Origin: DAOUBF01 sp034432795 | GTDB taxonomy: Bacteria; Chloroflexota; Anaerolineae; DSLN01 | DNA length: 35,838 bases | Direction of reading: 5' to 3' | NCBI GenBank assembly: GCA_034432795.1 | Contig: DAOUBF010000021.1 | Coordinates: forward strand, 1 to 35,838 | Part shown: in pieces, positions 6,960 through 13,360 of the stretch | Layout: each line of letters opens with the position of its first letter | Position numbering within the stretch: the stretch's first letter is position 1 | The notes under the pieces: generated by a model | Database searches by the model: none | The model's input: the letters and a program-made list of their open reading frames with translations, nothing else | What the model was told of the DNA's origin: nothing | Position numbers and translations under genes: made by a program

Positions 6960-7415
6960 CTATAAGGCGCTCAATACCTGGGGCAGGTGCAGCACACGGA
7001 TGACATCCCCATCCTGAGACTGGACATACCCGGAGAAGAACCCGGATGAGGGCGACTGAGAGCCGTCCTCCTGCGCCCTGATCTCGGCCTCATGGACATG
7101 CAGCACCTCCCCAATCGCATCCACGTGCAGGCCGATAAGGTCAGCCGGGTTGCCCCGATCTCTGACGACGATGACATGGCCCGTGCTCGTGCGTTCGGGG
7201 GGCACTGCCAGGCCCAGCACGCCACGCACATCAGCCACCGGTAAGACCTCGCCGTGCAACACAATCGCCCCGATCACCGTCCGCGAGTTGCCTGGGACGG
7301 GTGTCATGCGACTGGGCCGGGCCACCTCGTGCACCGCCGCCAGCGGCACGGCATAGACCTCCTCTCCCCAGTGGAAAGTGAGCAGCGGGATAAGCGTATC
7401 GTTCTCAGCGGTCAT
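6960..7415 (-). CDS. cheW: CheW-like coupling protein
   Basis: This 151-residue protein fits a single CheW domain. Such proteins bridge receptor tips and CheA in the chemosensory array. Visible family features are the opening strand LLTFHWGEEVYAVPLAAVHEV, the central PGNSRTVIGAIVLHGEVLPVADVRGVLGL (the IRG.VIPVVDLR type signature, here GAIVLHGEVLPVADVR) and the regulatory-strand segment ADLIGLHVDAIGEVLHV. It is the first gene of the minus-strand operon and is separated from the MCP gene by the three tandem hairpin repeats. The ATG has a modest AGGTGA site. The set cheW, MCP, cheA-REC and hybrid kinase, with no cheR or cheB, suggests an alternative-function or pilus-type pathway; that is inference. 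Confidence 0.88.
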   Translation of the reverse strand: MTAENDTLIPLLTFHWGEEVYAVPLAAVHEVARPSRMTPVPGNSRTVIGAIVLHGEVLPVADVRGVLGLAVPPERTSTGHVIVVRDRGNPADLIGLHVDAIGEVLHVHEAEIRAQEDGSQSPSSGFFSGYVQSQDGDVIRVLHLPQVLSAL

Positions 7416-7446
7416 CCGGCATCACCTGTGGAACCTCGCACCTCTA

Positions 7447-7532
7447 TTTTCACCGCAGAGAGCGCAGAGGACGCAGGATGCAGAAATTTTTATTTATATT
7501 CTCTGCGCTCTCTGCGTGCTCTGCGGTAAAAC
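7447..7532. repeat. Long imperfect inverted repeat (CCGCAGAG type)
   Basis: The left arm starts TTTTCACCGCAGAGAGCGCA at 7447 and the right arm ends TGCTCTGCGGTAAAA near 7532. They enclose an A/T-rich centre around 7485-7500. I have seen this CCGCAGAG...CTCTGCGG palindrome type scattered through many environmental bacterial genomes; there is no coding capacity, so it is at most a non-autonomous element. Confidence 0.7.
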
Positions 7533-7551
7533 ATCAGCACGCCACGCGCCT

Positions 7552-7632
7552 CTATGCGGCGAGCGTGTTTGGGCTGACCCCCAGGAAGGTGGCCGCTTCG
7601 GCCAGGGTCAACATGGTGCGCTCCAGCTTCAT
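7552..7632 (-). pseudogene. Truncated excisionase/MerR-type HTH fragment
   Basis: Twenty-six codons end in MLTLAEAATFLGVSPNTLAA and a stop. The stretch LTLAEAATFLGVSPNTL is the first half of the HTH_17/MerR-like DNA-binding domain of excisionase-family proteins, which normally continues with a recognition helix and a wing (RRW..EGRL). Here it stops after the first helices and is followed within 20 bp by the inverted repeat, so the rest seems to be lost. GGAGC precedes both possible ATGs (7632 and 7614). Upstream, at about 7662-7682, is a tandem CTTACCCAAT-type repeat that could have been its operator. It is probably non-functional. Confidence 0.45.
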
Positions 7633-7754
7633 GCCTGTGCTCCAGAGACAGATAACCTGAGACTTACCCAATCTTACCCAAACCTGACCACAAGCGTAGC
7701 CGTTTTGTGCCTGGTCGCGCAATAGGATAATAGTTCCCCCCATTTAGCGTGCAG

Positions 7755-7784
7755 TTGTGCCGCGCCCCGCCTTCATGCTAAAAT
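7755..7784 (+). promoter_or_regulatory. Leaderless-type promoter of mutL
   Basis: TTGTGC (7755-7760), an 18-bp spacer and TAAAAT (7779-7784). The -10 box ends only 6 bp before the mutL ATG, so the predicted transcription start is at or next to the start codon. No ribosome-binding site is present. Confidence 0.55.
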
Positions 7785-7790
7785 CGGCTT

Positions 7791-9536
7791 ATGCCGATCC
7801 GCATCCTGCCGCCGGACATCGCCGCCCAAATCGCCGCTGGCGAGGTGGTGGAGCGGCCCGCCTCGGTCGTCAAAGAACTGGTGGAGAACGCGCTAGACGC
7901 GGGGGCACGCACCATCACGGTGGACATTGAGGGCGGTGGCCGTCGCCGTATTCGCGTCGCCGACGACGGCGCGGGCATCCCCGCCGCCGAAGTGGCCCTG
8001 GCTTTCGCCCGCCACGCCACCAGCAAGCTCACCACCGCCGCCGACCTGGAGCGCATCACCACGTTGGGCTTTCGCGGCGAGGCGCTGGCCAGCATCGCCG
8101 CCGTCAGCCAGGTGCAGATGGTGACGCGGGCCGCCGGTGAACCCCTGGGCAGCCGTATCCGGTTGGAGGGCGGGGCCATCCTGGCGCACGAGCCGGTCGG
8201 CGCCCCCCAGGGCACAGTGATCACAGTGGAAAACCTGTTTTTTAACGTCCCGGCCCGGCTCAAGTTCCTCAAGAGCGAGGCCGCCGAGCGTGCCCGCATT
8301 GAGGCCCTGGTCACGCGCTACGCCCTGGCCTACCCCGACCGGCGCTTCCGCCTGACGCACGATGGGCGGCTGGCCTTCCAATCCAGCGGCGATGGCGACC
8401 GGTACGCCGCGCTGGCCGCCGTCCTCGGTCTGGATACCGCCCGGCATATGCTGGAGTTACCGGCGACACGGGCCGGGGTGATCCAGGTGTCGGGCTACGT
8501 CAGCCTGCCCACGCTCTCCCGCGCCAATCGCAGCCAGATCACCCTGTTCGTGAACGGGCGCTGGGTGCAGGACAGTGCCCTGAGTTACGCTATCGTGGAA
8601 GCCTATCACGGCCTGCTCATGACCGGGCGCTATCCTGCCGCTGTGGTCTTCGTCACACTGCCGCCGGACGAGGTGGACGTGAACGTCCATCCGGCCAAGA
8701 CCGAGGTGCGCTTCCGCCGCCCCGATGCCGTCTTCGGCGCCGTCCAGAAAGCCATCCGCCAGCTTCTCCTGGCGCACGTGCCCGCGCCGGAAGCGCGCCT
8801 GCCGGCCGCCCAGCCGCCCCCGCCACCGGCGGCGGCCAGCCCCATCCCGCTTGACCTGAGCCACCCTGTGCCTGGCATGGCTGCGGAATATGCCCCTGTC
8901 CTTCCCCAGGAAACGGAGGAGCGCGAGGATCAGGAAGGGAGAACGGCAGGTGGCGAGTTGCCCCTGTTGCGCGTTCTGGGACAGGTGGGCGCCACTTATA
9001 TCATCGCCGAAGGGCCGGATGGCATGTACCTGATTGACCAGCACGCCGCGCATGAGCGCATCTTGTATGAGCGCTTCATGGCCGAAGCTGCCCGTCATGC
9101 TGTGGCCTCACAGAACCTGCTGGAGCCGGTCCTGGTGGACCTGCCGCCGGAGGCGGCGGCGACGCTGGCCGAGGATATGGATAGGCTGGCTGAGTTGGGC
9201 TTTGTGGTGGAGCCGTTCGGCAGGACGACCTTTCTGGTGCGGGCCGTGCCGGCGATCATCGCCCGGCTGGACCCAGCCCAGGCGCTCTATAGCGCGGTGA
9301 TGGAGATAGACCAGGGGGAGCCGCCGCTCTCTGGGACACGCGAGGCGCAGATCATCGCCCGCGTGTGCAAATCGGCGGCGGTCAAGGCCGGGCAGGTGCT
9401 GTCGCAGGCGGAGATGCAGGAGATGGTGCGGCAACTGGAGGCCTGTGCCGCGCCGCGCACCTGCCCGCACGGTCGCCCCACCCTGATCCACCTGACGACG
9501 GCGCAACTGGCGCGGCAGTTCGGGCGGCTGGGGTAA
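7791..9536 (+). CDS. mutL: DNA mismatch repair protein MutL, endonuclease-type
   Basis: This 581-residue MutL couples mismatch recognition by MutS to strand incision. The N-terminal GHKL ATPase shows LPPDIAAQIAAGEVVERP, ELVENALDAGA, DDGAGI and GFRGEALASI. The transducer domain carries VNVHPAKTEVRF. A proline-rich linker (about residues 325-360) leads to the C-terminal dimerisation domain. That domain has the metal-binding endonuclease motif DQHAAHERILYE (Asp416 to Glu427, matching DQHA-x2-E-x4-E) and the zinc-site segment CPHGRP near the end. The protein is therefore predicted to nick DNA itself, as in bacteria lacking MutH. No mutS lies in the window. The ATG immediately follows a -10 box, which implies a leaderless mRNA. 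The gene end converges on the cassette remnant. Confidence 0.97.
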   Translation: MPIRILPPDIAAQIAAGEVVERPASVVKELVENALDAGARTITVDIEGGGRRRIRVADDGAGIPAAEVALAFARHATSKLTTAADLERITTLGFRGEALASIAAVSQVQMVTRAAGEPLGSRIRLEGGAILAHEPVGAPQGTVITVENLFFNVPARLKFLKSEAAERARIEALVTRYALAYPDRRFRLTHDGRLAFQSSGDGDRYAALAAVLGLDTARHMLELPATRAGVIQVSGYVSLPTLSRANRSQITLFVNGRWVQDSALSYAIVEAYHGLLMTGRYPAAVVFVTLPPDEVDVNVHPAKTEVRFRRPDAVFGAVQKAIRQLLLAHVPAPEARLPAAQPPPPPAAASPIPLDLSHPVPGMAAEYAPVLPQETEEREDQEGRTAGGELPLLRVLGQVGATYIIAEGPDGMYLIDQHAAHERILYERFMAEAARHAVASQNLLEPVLVDLPPEAAATLAEDMDRLAELGFVVEPFGRTTFLVRAVPAIIARLDPAQALYSAVMEIDQGEPPLSGTREAQIIARVCKSAAVKAGQVLSQAEMQEMVRQLEACAAPRTCPHGRPTLIHLTTAQLARQFGRLG

Positions 9537-9625
9537 GGGGGCGGCGTTCTCCAGCAACCACCCCACTATGCTTGCCGAATTCTAACCCTTCGCCAGGCAA
9601 AAGGGCAGTCACAGCGTGGAAAGCT

Positions 9626-9699
9626 GCATAATGGCTCGCGGTTCAGCCGCGTTGCGGAGCGCAGCCGAAGGCGCGTCGGCTTCAACGCGACGGTTGGGC
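9626..9699 (-). other. Integron attC site of the hicB cassette
   Basis: On the minus strand, R'' is GCCCAAC (9693-9699). It is followed by an L'' arm TCGCGTTGAAGCCGACGCG, a central CTTCGG region, an L' arm CGCGGCTGAACCGCGA and an R' box ATTATGC (9626-9632; consensus GTTRRRY with its first G changed to A). The arms pair with an asymmetric bulge as in true attC sites. R'' is the exact complement of G plus the first six bases of this cassette (TTGGGC), as expected for a cassette that once circularised. The G-to-A change at the crossover base may have disabled it. Confidence 0.7.
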
Positions 9700-9725
9700 G
9701 CATTCCCCACAGGGTAGACAGGTGT

Positions 9726-9782
9726 TCATCTATGCTTCAGCAAGTCTTCTTCTTGTGGCTTGAAAATGGGATACTTACCCAT
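9726..9782 (-). pseudogene. Probable hicA stub
   Basis: Eighteen codons (MGKYPIFKPQE, then EDLLKHR and a stop) begin two bases after the hicB stop. The first eleven residues resemble the start of HicA mRNA-interferase toxins (MGK..P.LKPQEV), but the rest of the roughly 60-residue toxin, including its catalytic His, is missing. The cassette end follows shortly after. The toxin of this pair therefore appears deleted; the match is short, so this is tentative. Confidence 0.35.
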
Positions 9783-9784
9783 TG

Positions 9785-9994
9785 TCAAGTCACCACCACC
9801 GTTTGAGTACCGATAAACTCACCTTCAAGTGATGGCTCCCCGTCCTCAAGCAGCATTTCAATGACTTCGCGCAGACTTCTTTGCAATTCATCAAGTGTTT
9901 CTGCTTGCGTGTGAGCACCTGGAAAGCCCGGCACATAGCCGACATACAGACCCGTATCAGGACACTTTTCGACGACTGCTGTAAAGGTTCTCAT
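9785..9994 (-). CDS. hicB: HicB-family antitoxin-like protein
   Basis: This 69-residue protein has the HicB core: MRTFTAVVEKCPDTGLYVGY, then VPGFPGAHTQAETLDEL, then REVIEMLLEDGE. HicB proteins have a partial RNase H-like fold and neutralise HicA, and many also repress their operon through a C-terminal DNA-binding domain; here no such domain is present, so it is the short type. AGGAGG lies seven bases before the ATG. An upstream in-frame extension exists but runs through the attC site and is rejected as start. It lies inside an integron cassette of about 422 bp, followed only by a hicA stub, so it may be an orphan antitoxin. Confidence 0.8.
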   Translation of the reverse strand: MRTFTAVVEKCPDTGLYVGYVPGFPGAHTQAETLDELQRSLREVIEMLLEDGEPSLEGEFIGTQTVVVT

Positions 9995-10047
9995 GCTTCG
10001 CCTCCTGCAAAATATCATCATATCATCGGGACTGGTCACGGGCGTAC

Positions 10048-10130
10048 GCCCAACAGCACCAAGCTCAGCCGCTGCGACCGAGCGAGGCCGAAGGTGAGCG
10101 AAGCGTGTCCAGTGCATGCGCGGGTTAGCC
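10048..10130 (-). other. Integron attC site between two cassettes
   Basis: On the minus strand, R'' is GGCTAAC (10124-10130) and contains the TAA stop of the upstream cassette gene. R' is GTTGGGC (10048-10054), fitting GTTRRRY. R'' is the exact complement of G plus TTAGCC, the sequence at the predicted start of the same cassette (10898-10904). R' carries TTGGGC, the start of the next cassette. The inner arms pair only partly (CATGCACTG against CAAGCTCAG). Total length is 83 bp. Confidence 0.7.
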
Positions 10131-10877
10131 AGCCTTGTGCTGCTCATAGGATGCTCCCACATGACGAAGCCAGGCTAAAACCAGGCCGCAGATGAGGGTT
10201 ACCGCCACGCCGTGTTGCATTGGGTGAGCTGGAGGGGCACCTCTGTCCTTGCCATGTCGACCACCGCTCCGGAGCGTACTATAGCTATTGGCAGTGTGAG
10301 TGAACAGATCGGCATCACTGCGAGAGATCCAGCCAAGGTCAAACATCTGGCCACCTACATCAGCCTGCACGAGCTCGAAAAGAAGATAAAGCTCGGACCA
10401 AGTCAGGGTTGGCCGCCCAACGATAATGAGAGCATCGTGCGCTCGCTGAGAAAGTGATGCGGCGTGTATGAGTGGCGAAGCGGCAGCCTCCCGCGGGTCA
10501 GGCTGCACTTTACCTCCGACCACTGCCCGCACCGAGCCAGCCTTGTCTCGTTCCTCCGCAGGGTGGACAGCGCGAACCGTGTGAAGAACGGTACCCGATG
10601 CGTCCACGCCGAAGAGTTGGTCGGCGAGGGAAAGCGGTCGAAAGGCTGAACTTAGAAGGCGACCAATGCCATTGATCAACGCTAGTTGGTCTTCGGCAAA
10701 CGCGCGGACCGGCTCATAATTATCGCCAACGATTGCCGACGGGATCACGAGGACAAACCTGTGATCGCATTTGACCACATGGACATCCTGTCCCGCGAAC
10801 CAAAGTGGGAGATCCTCAAGGTCAAACTGATGACCAACCAGAGGAACTATCCAGAAAGCAATCTGGTGTTTACCCAT
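10125..10877 (-). CDS. Conserved hypothetical protein in an integron cassette
   Basis: This 250-residue protein has no signal peptide or membrane segment. I do not recognise its function. The N-terminal third is hydrophobic/acidic (HQIAFWIVPLVGHQFDLEDL). The C-terminal part is polar and His/Arg/Gly-rich: DALIIVGRPTLTWSELYLLF, then SDADLFTHTANSYSTLRSGG, then RHGKDRGAPPAHPMQ. That latter part reads like a conserved domain, I believe of an uncharacterised family found in environmental genomes. The stop lies inside the R'' box of the following attC site, a typical cassette layout. The ATG is 20 bp after the predicted cassette start; no strong ribosome site is seen. Opposite-strand frames here have no recognisable content. 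Confidence 0.6.
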   Translation of the reverse strand: MGKHQIAFWIVPLVGHQFDLEDLPLWFAGQDVHVVKCDHRFVLVIPSAIVGDNYEPVRAFAEDQLALINGIGRLLSSAFRPLSLADQLFGVDASGTVLHTVRAVHPAEERDKAGSVRAVVGGKVQPDPREAAASPLIHAASLSQRAHDALIIVGRPTLTWSELYLLFELVQADVGGQMFDLGWISRSDADLFTHTANSYSTLRSGGRHGKDRGAPPAHPMQHGVAVTLICGLVLAWLRHVGASYEQHKAG

Positions 10878-10897
10878 GATGCGGCTCTACAGAAGCT

Positions 10898-10904
10898 GGC
10901 TAAC
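10898..10904 (-). other. Cassette 5' boundary (R' core of a preceding attC)
   Basis: On the minus strand the box reads GTTAGCC and exactly complements the R'' box of the attC site at the other end of this cassette. A full preceding attC is not clear: GACAAC and GTTGTC arms occur upstream but are spaced irregularly from this box, so the site may be decayed. Between here and 11142 I see no gene. A frame reading NQLREARRLKHYSYQH near 11072-11120 hints at an XRE-type HTH remnant but has no good start. Confidence 0.5.
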
Positions 10905-11142
10905 CATTGCTTCGATGGACAACAGCCTCATAACCACTTATGTCTTGCGGTTGTCAGAACGGTGTTATAATTATGCGCCTATCCGCCTAAACCGCAAGAA
11001 CTGCTTTGTGATATTTTGATTATAAGCCGCATTTTGAGAAAGTCAATCATCTATGGCAAAAAACCCCTGAACCAACTCCGTGAAGCCCGGCGTCTCAAAC
11101 ACTACTCTTACCAACACTGAAGAAACCTACATGGGCGATTTA

Positions 11143-11170
11143 GCAGGGGCACGGTCTGCCGTGCTCCTAC
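11143..11170. repeat. GTAGGGGC-type palindrome overlapping the yjbQ stop
   Basis: Arms GCAGGGGCACGG (11143-11154) and CCGTGCTCCTAC (11159-11170) around TCTG. It shares its ends with the palindromes at 21440-21467 and 23977-24005. It contains the yjbQ stop codon and could act as a hairpin at the transcript end, but no T-run follows. Confidence 0.6.
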
Positions 11171-11583
11171 TCCCCCACCACCATGCAATCCACCCGCCGC
11201 GTCCTGGGTTCATACAACTCCACCAGATACATGCGCTGCCAGGTGCCCAGGTCCAGCCGGCCATCGCGGACAGGCGCCCAACTGGCGTGGCCGAAGCCCA
11301 ACATCTGCGCCAGGTGGGCACGGGCGTTGTCTATCCCCTCATAGTCATGGTGATAGCGCCGGTTGCGCGGCAGGAGGTGCTCCAGGATCTCGCGGGCATC
11401 CTGGTGCAGGTCGGCGTCGGATTCGTTGCAGGCGATGGCCGCCGTCGTGTGCCGCGAGCGCACCAGGACAAAGCCCTGGGCGATCCCGCTGCGCTTCACC
11501 GCTGCCTCTATTTCCGGCGTAATATCCACAAAGTCAAAGGCGGAGCGCGTCCGTGCGCTGATCACTTCGGAATGCAACTTCAT
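11167..11583 (-). CDS. yjbQ: YjbQ/UPF0047 family protein
   Basis: This 138-residue protein is a full-length UPF0047 member. The family conserves a His/Glu-rich pocket. Here the segment SRHTTAAIACNESDADL (His45, Glu54), a central region with HLLPRNRRYHHDYEG, and the near C-terminal DGRLDLGTWQRMYLVELYEP are all visible. Some members have weak thiamine-phosphate synthase activity in complementation tests, and the true role remains unknown. The fold suggests a metal-dependent enzyme. GGAAGGAG lies at good distance from the ATG. The gene is 38 bp downstream of the prepilin peptidase gene and is probably co-transcribed with it, without an obvious functional link. Confidence 0.9.
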   Translation of the reverse strand: MKLHSEVISARTRSAFDFVDITPEIEAAVKRSGIAQGFVLVRSRHTTAAIACNESDADLHQDAREILEHLLPRNRRYHHDYEGIDNARAHLAQMLGFGHASWAPVRDGRLDLGTWQRMYLVELYEPRTRRVDCMVVGE

Positions 11584-11621
11584 GGTCCACTCCTTCCAGG
11601 CGGATCACCGGGGCGGAGGCC

Positions 11622-12428
11622 TTAACGTGGCCCCAGCCACCACCGCAGGATGTCCGGTCCGCTCCACAGAGCAATCGCCGCCCCCACGATCAGAAACGGG
11701 CCATAGGGGATGAAGCTCCGCAGTGAGCGGAGGCGCGTCAGGACGAGCAGCAGGCTGATCACGCCGCCGATCAGGATGCCGCTGGTCAGCGCTACGATCA
11801 CCAGCGGGAAGCCGGTGATCAACCCAATAAAAGTAGCCAGTTTAATGTCCCCCTGGCCCAGCGCGCCCGCGCCGTACAGCCGCTGCCCCAGCAGCCAGGC
11901 CAGGGAGAAAAACGCCAGCCCGATCCCGCCGCCGACCAGCCAGCTAAAGGGGCTGGCCTGCTCAAGCTGGGGGAAGAGCGCATTCAACCACTCCGGCGCA
12001 AGCAGGGCCAGGAGCAGGGCAGCCCCAATCGCGGGCAGGATCACCACATCCAGGATCAGCCGGTGCTCCCAATCAATGACGCCGATCAGCATGAAGAGCG
12101 CGGCGTAGGCGCTGGCCAGGAGCAGCGGGGGCAGATCAGGCGCGTAGCGCGCCCAAATGGCCGCGAAGATGACCGCCATACTGAGTTGTACCACCACGTC
12201 GCGCAGGGGCAGCGGCGCGCCGCACTGGGGGCAGCGCCCCCCCTGCCAGAGGAAGCTGGCCAGAGGGAACCAGGGCAATCGCCAGCGCGGCCGGCCGCAG
12301 TGATCGCAGTGCGCCCGGTCCTGGCGCGGGCGGCGCAGAGGGTCGCGGGCGTAGGCGGGCAACCGATCCGCCAGCCCGTTCACCAGCGCCCCGACGGCTA
12401 ACCCGATGATCGCGAAAACGATCCCCAT
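11622..12428 (-). CDS. Prepilin peptidase (A24 aspartic protease)
   Basis: This 268-residue inner-membrane enzyme cleaves the leader of type IV prepilins or pseudopilins and usually N-methylates the new N-terminus. The cytoplasmic loop has two cysteine pairs (Cys41/Cys44 and Cys66/Cys69). The catalytic aspartates are Asp119 in GVIDWEHRLIL and Asp194 in the GQGDIKL motif, within about seven hydrophobic segments. The methylase half (Cys loop) is intact, so it is a bifunctional PilD-type enzyme. No pilin gene is in the window; its substrates must lie elsewhere. The -10 box TATAAT ends 10 bp before the ATG, so the mRNA leader would be only about 4 nt. Confidence 0.95.
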   Translation of the reverse strand: MGIVFAIIGLAVGALVNGLADRLPAYARDPLRRPRQDRAHCDHCGRPRWRLPWFPLASFLWQGGRCPQCGAPLPLRDVVVQLSMAVIFAAIWARYAPDLPPLLLASAYAALFMLIGVIDWEHRLILDVVILPAIGAALLLALLAPEWLNALFPQLEQASPFSWLVGGGIGLAFFSLAWLLGQRLYGAGALGQGDIKLATFIGLITGFPLVIVALTSGILIGGVISLLLVLTRLRSLRSFIPYGPFLIVGAAIALWSGPDILRWWLGPR

Positions 12429-12438
12429 CCGGGCAGGA

Positions 12439-12467
12439 ATTATAGCACGTCGGGAGAAGCGTGACTA
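12439..12467 (-). promoter_or_regulatory. Near-leaderless promoter of the prepilin peptidase
   Basis: On the minus strand: TAGTCA (12462-12467), 17 bp, TATAAT (12439-12444). The predicted start is about 4 nt before the ATG at 12428. It faces away from the promoter at 12492-12520; together they form a compact divergent promoter pair. Confidence 0.6.
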
Positions 12468-12491
12468 TAGCCCGCTGGTCACCAGCGGCGG

Positions 12492-12520
12492 TTGACAAAG
12501 ACGGCGCCCGCCGGTACAAT
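12492..12520 (+). promoter_or_regulatory. Strong sigma70-type, leaderless promoter
   Basis: TTGACA (12492-12497, perfect), exactly 17 bp, TACAAT (12515-12520, five of six). The expected transcription start, seven bases after the -10 box, is 12527, which is the first base of the in-frame GTG. No ribosome-binding site exists between them. This fixes the start of the membrane-protein gene. Confidence 0.75.
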
Positions 12521-12526
12521 GCCGGT

Positions 12527-13360
12527 GTGAATCGCCTGGGTCCGCTCCCCGACCGTGACCGCATGAGTGTGCTGGTCGGGACCATTGTCCTCGGCCTGGC
12601 CCTCATGCGCCTGATCGACCTGCCCGATCGCTTCGTCCACACCACTGTGCTCGGCTCCCCCCTGGGCATCCAGGTCTCCACAACGACAGTGATGCTGGCG
12701 CTCATCACCGCGTTGGCCGCCACCGGCATGGAATCCCTGGCCCGCAGCCACCCCAGTTTCACCAATGGGAGGCGTTTTGATCTGCGCTCGCTTGTGCATG
12801 CGATCCAGCCGGCGCTGGCTGTGCTGCTCCTGGGCGCCCAGCTCGCCCTGGGCACTCAGCCCTGGACAGCCTGGTGGCTGGGTCTGGGGATCACCGCCAT
12901 CCTGACCGCCCTGGTCCTGGCTGCCGAATATATGACGGTTGATCCCGCCCTGCGCCAGGGGGCGCTGGGCCTGGCGATGACGGCGCTCAACCTCCTGTTG
13001 GCGTTGGCCAGCTTCACCCTGATCTACAGCACGCGTGCCCGCAGCTTTTTGACGGCCACAGAAGCCAGCGTGGTGGCGGGGCTATTGGCGCTGCGGCTGC
13101 TGTGGGGGATGGGCCAGCCGCTCAGGCAGGCGCTCATCTATGCGGGTGTGATTGGCCTGGCCCTGGGAGAGTGTCTGTGGGCGCTCAACTACTGGCGGGC
13201 CACGCCGCTGCTCGCCGGCCTGCTGCTCGTCCTCATCTACTACGCCATGACCGGCATCGCCCAGCAGCACGGACGCGGCGCCCTGGACCGCCGCGTCCTG
13301 GCCGAGTTTGGCCTGGTGGCGCTGGTCGGCCTGGTGATCATCTTGCGCTTTGCCCGCTAA
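12527..13360 (+). CDS. Polytopic membrane protein, unknown function
   Basis: This 277-residue protein has about nine hydrophobic helices spread over its whole length, for example LVGTIVLGLALMRLI and ALIYAGVIGLALGECLWAL. There is a short polar loop after the second helix (SHPSFTNGRRFDLRS) and no recognisable catalytic motif. I do not recognise the family. The GTG start is chosen because the perfect promoter directly upstream places the transcript's 5' end on it; an upstream in-frame GTG at 12461 would lie before the promoter. The gene's stop overlaps the stop of the convergent small gene by 4 bp. Conserved acidic or basic membrane residues are few (GECLWAL is one), so a transporter role is not supported. 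Confidence 0.75.
   Translation: MNRLGPLPDRDRMSVLVGTIVLGLALMRLIDLPDRFVHTTVLGSPLGIQVSTTTVMLALITALAATGMESLARSHPSFTNGRRFDLRSLVHAIQPALAVLLLGAQLALGTQPWTAWWLGLGITAILTALVLAAEYMTVDPALRQGALGLAMTALNLLLALASFTLIYSTRARSFLTATEASVVAGLLALRLLWGMGQPLRQALIYAGVIGLALGECLWALNYWRATPLLAGLLLVLIYYAMTGIAQQHGRGALDRRVLAEFGLVALVGLVIILRFAR

Noticed and set aside
7436..7540. CRISPR-like repeat array
   Set aside because: It is one inverted pair with an AT-rich centre, not regularly spaced direct repeats with unique spacers.
7552..7743. A 63-residue gene starting at 7743
   Set aside because: The upstream residues lack a ribosome site and family features; only the last 26 codons look like an HTH fragment.
9785..10162. A longer 125-residue start for hicB
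   Set aside because: The upstream part translates the attC site; the ATG at 9994 has an AGGAGG site at the right distance and gives the normal HicB start.
10212..10970. Plus-strand frames within the cassette region (10212-10457, 10464-10649, 10686-10970)
   Set aside because: No ribosome sites and no family features; the minus-strand 250-residue frame runs across all of them and ends properly in an attC R'' box.
10905..10975. A full attC site before the first cassette
   Set aside because: Arms GACAAC/GTTGTC exist but their distances to the core boxes differ (about 8 and 13 bases) and the candidate R'' (TTATAAC) does not fit RYYYAAC; only the R' box is retained.
11072..11120. Possible XRE-type HTH remnant (NQLREARRLKHYSYQH)
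   Set aside because: Only about 16 suggestive residues, the ATG is out of frame and only a TTG could start it; too little to call.
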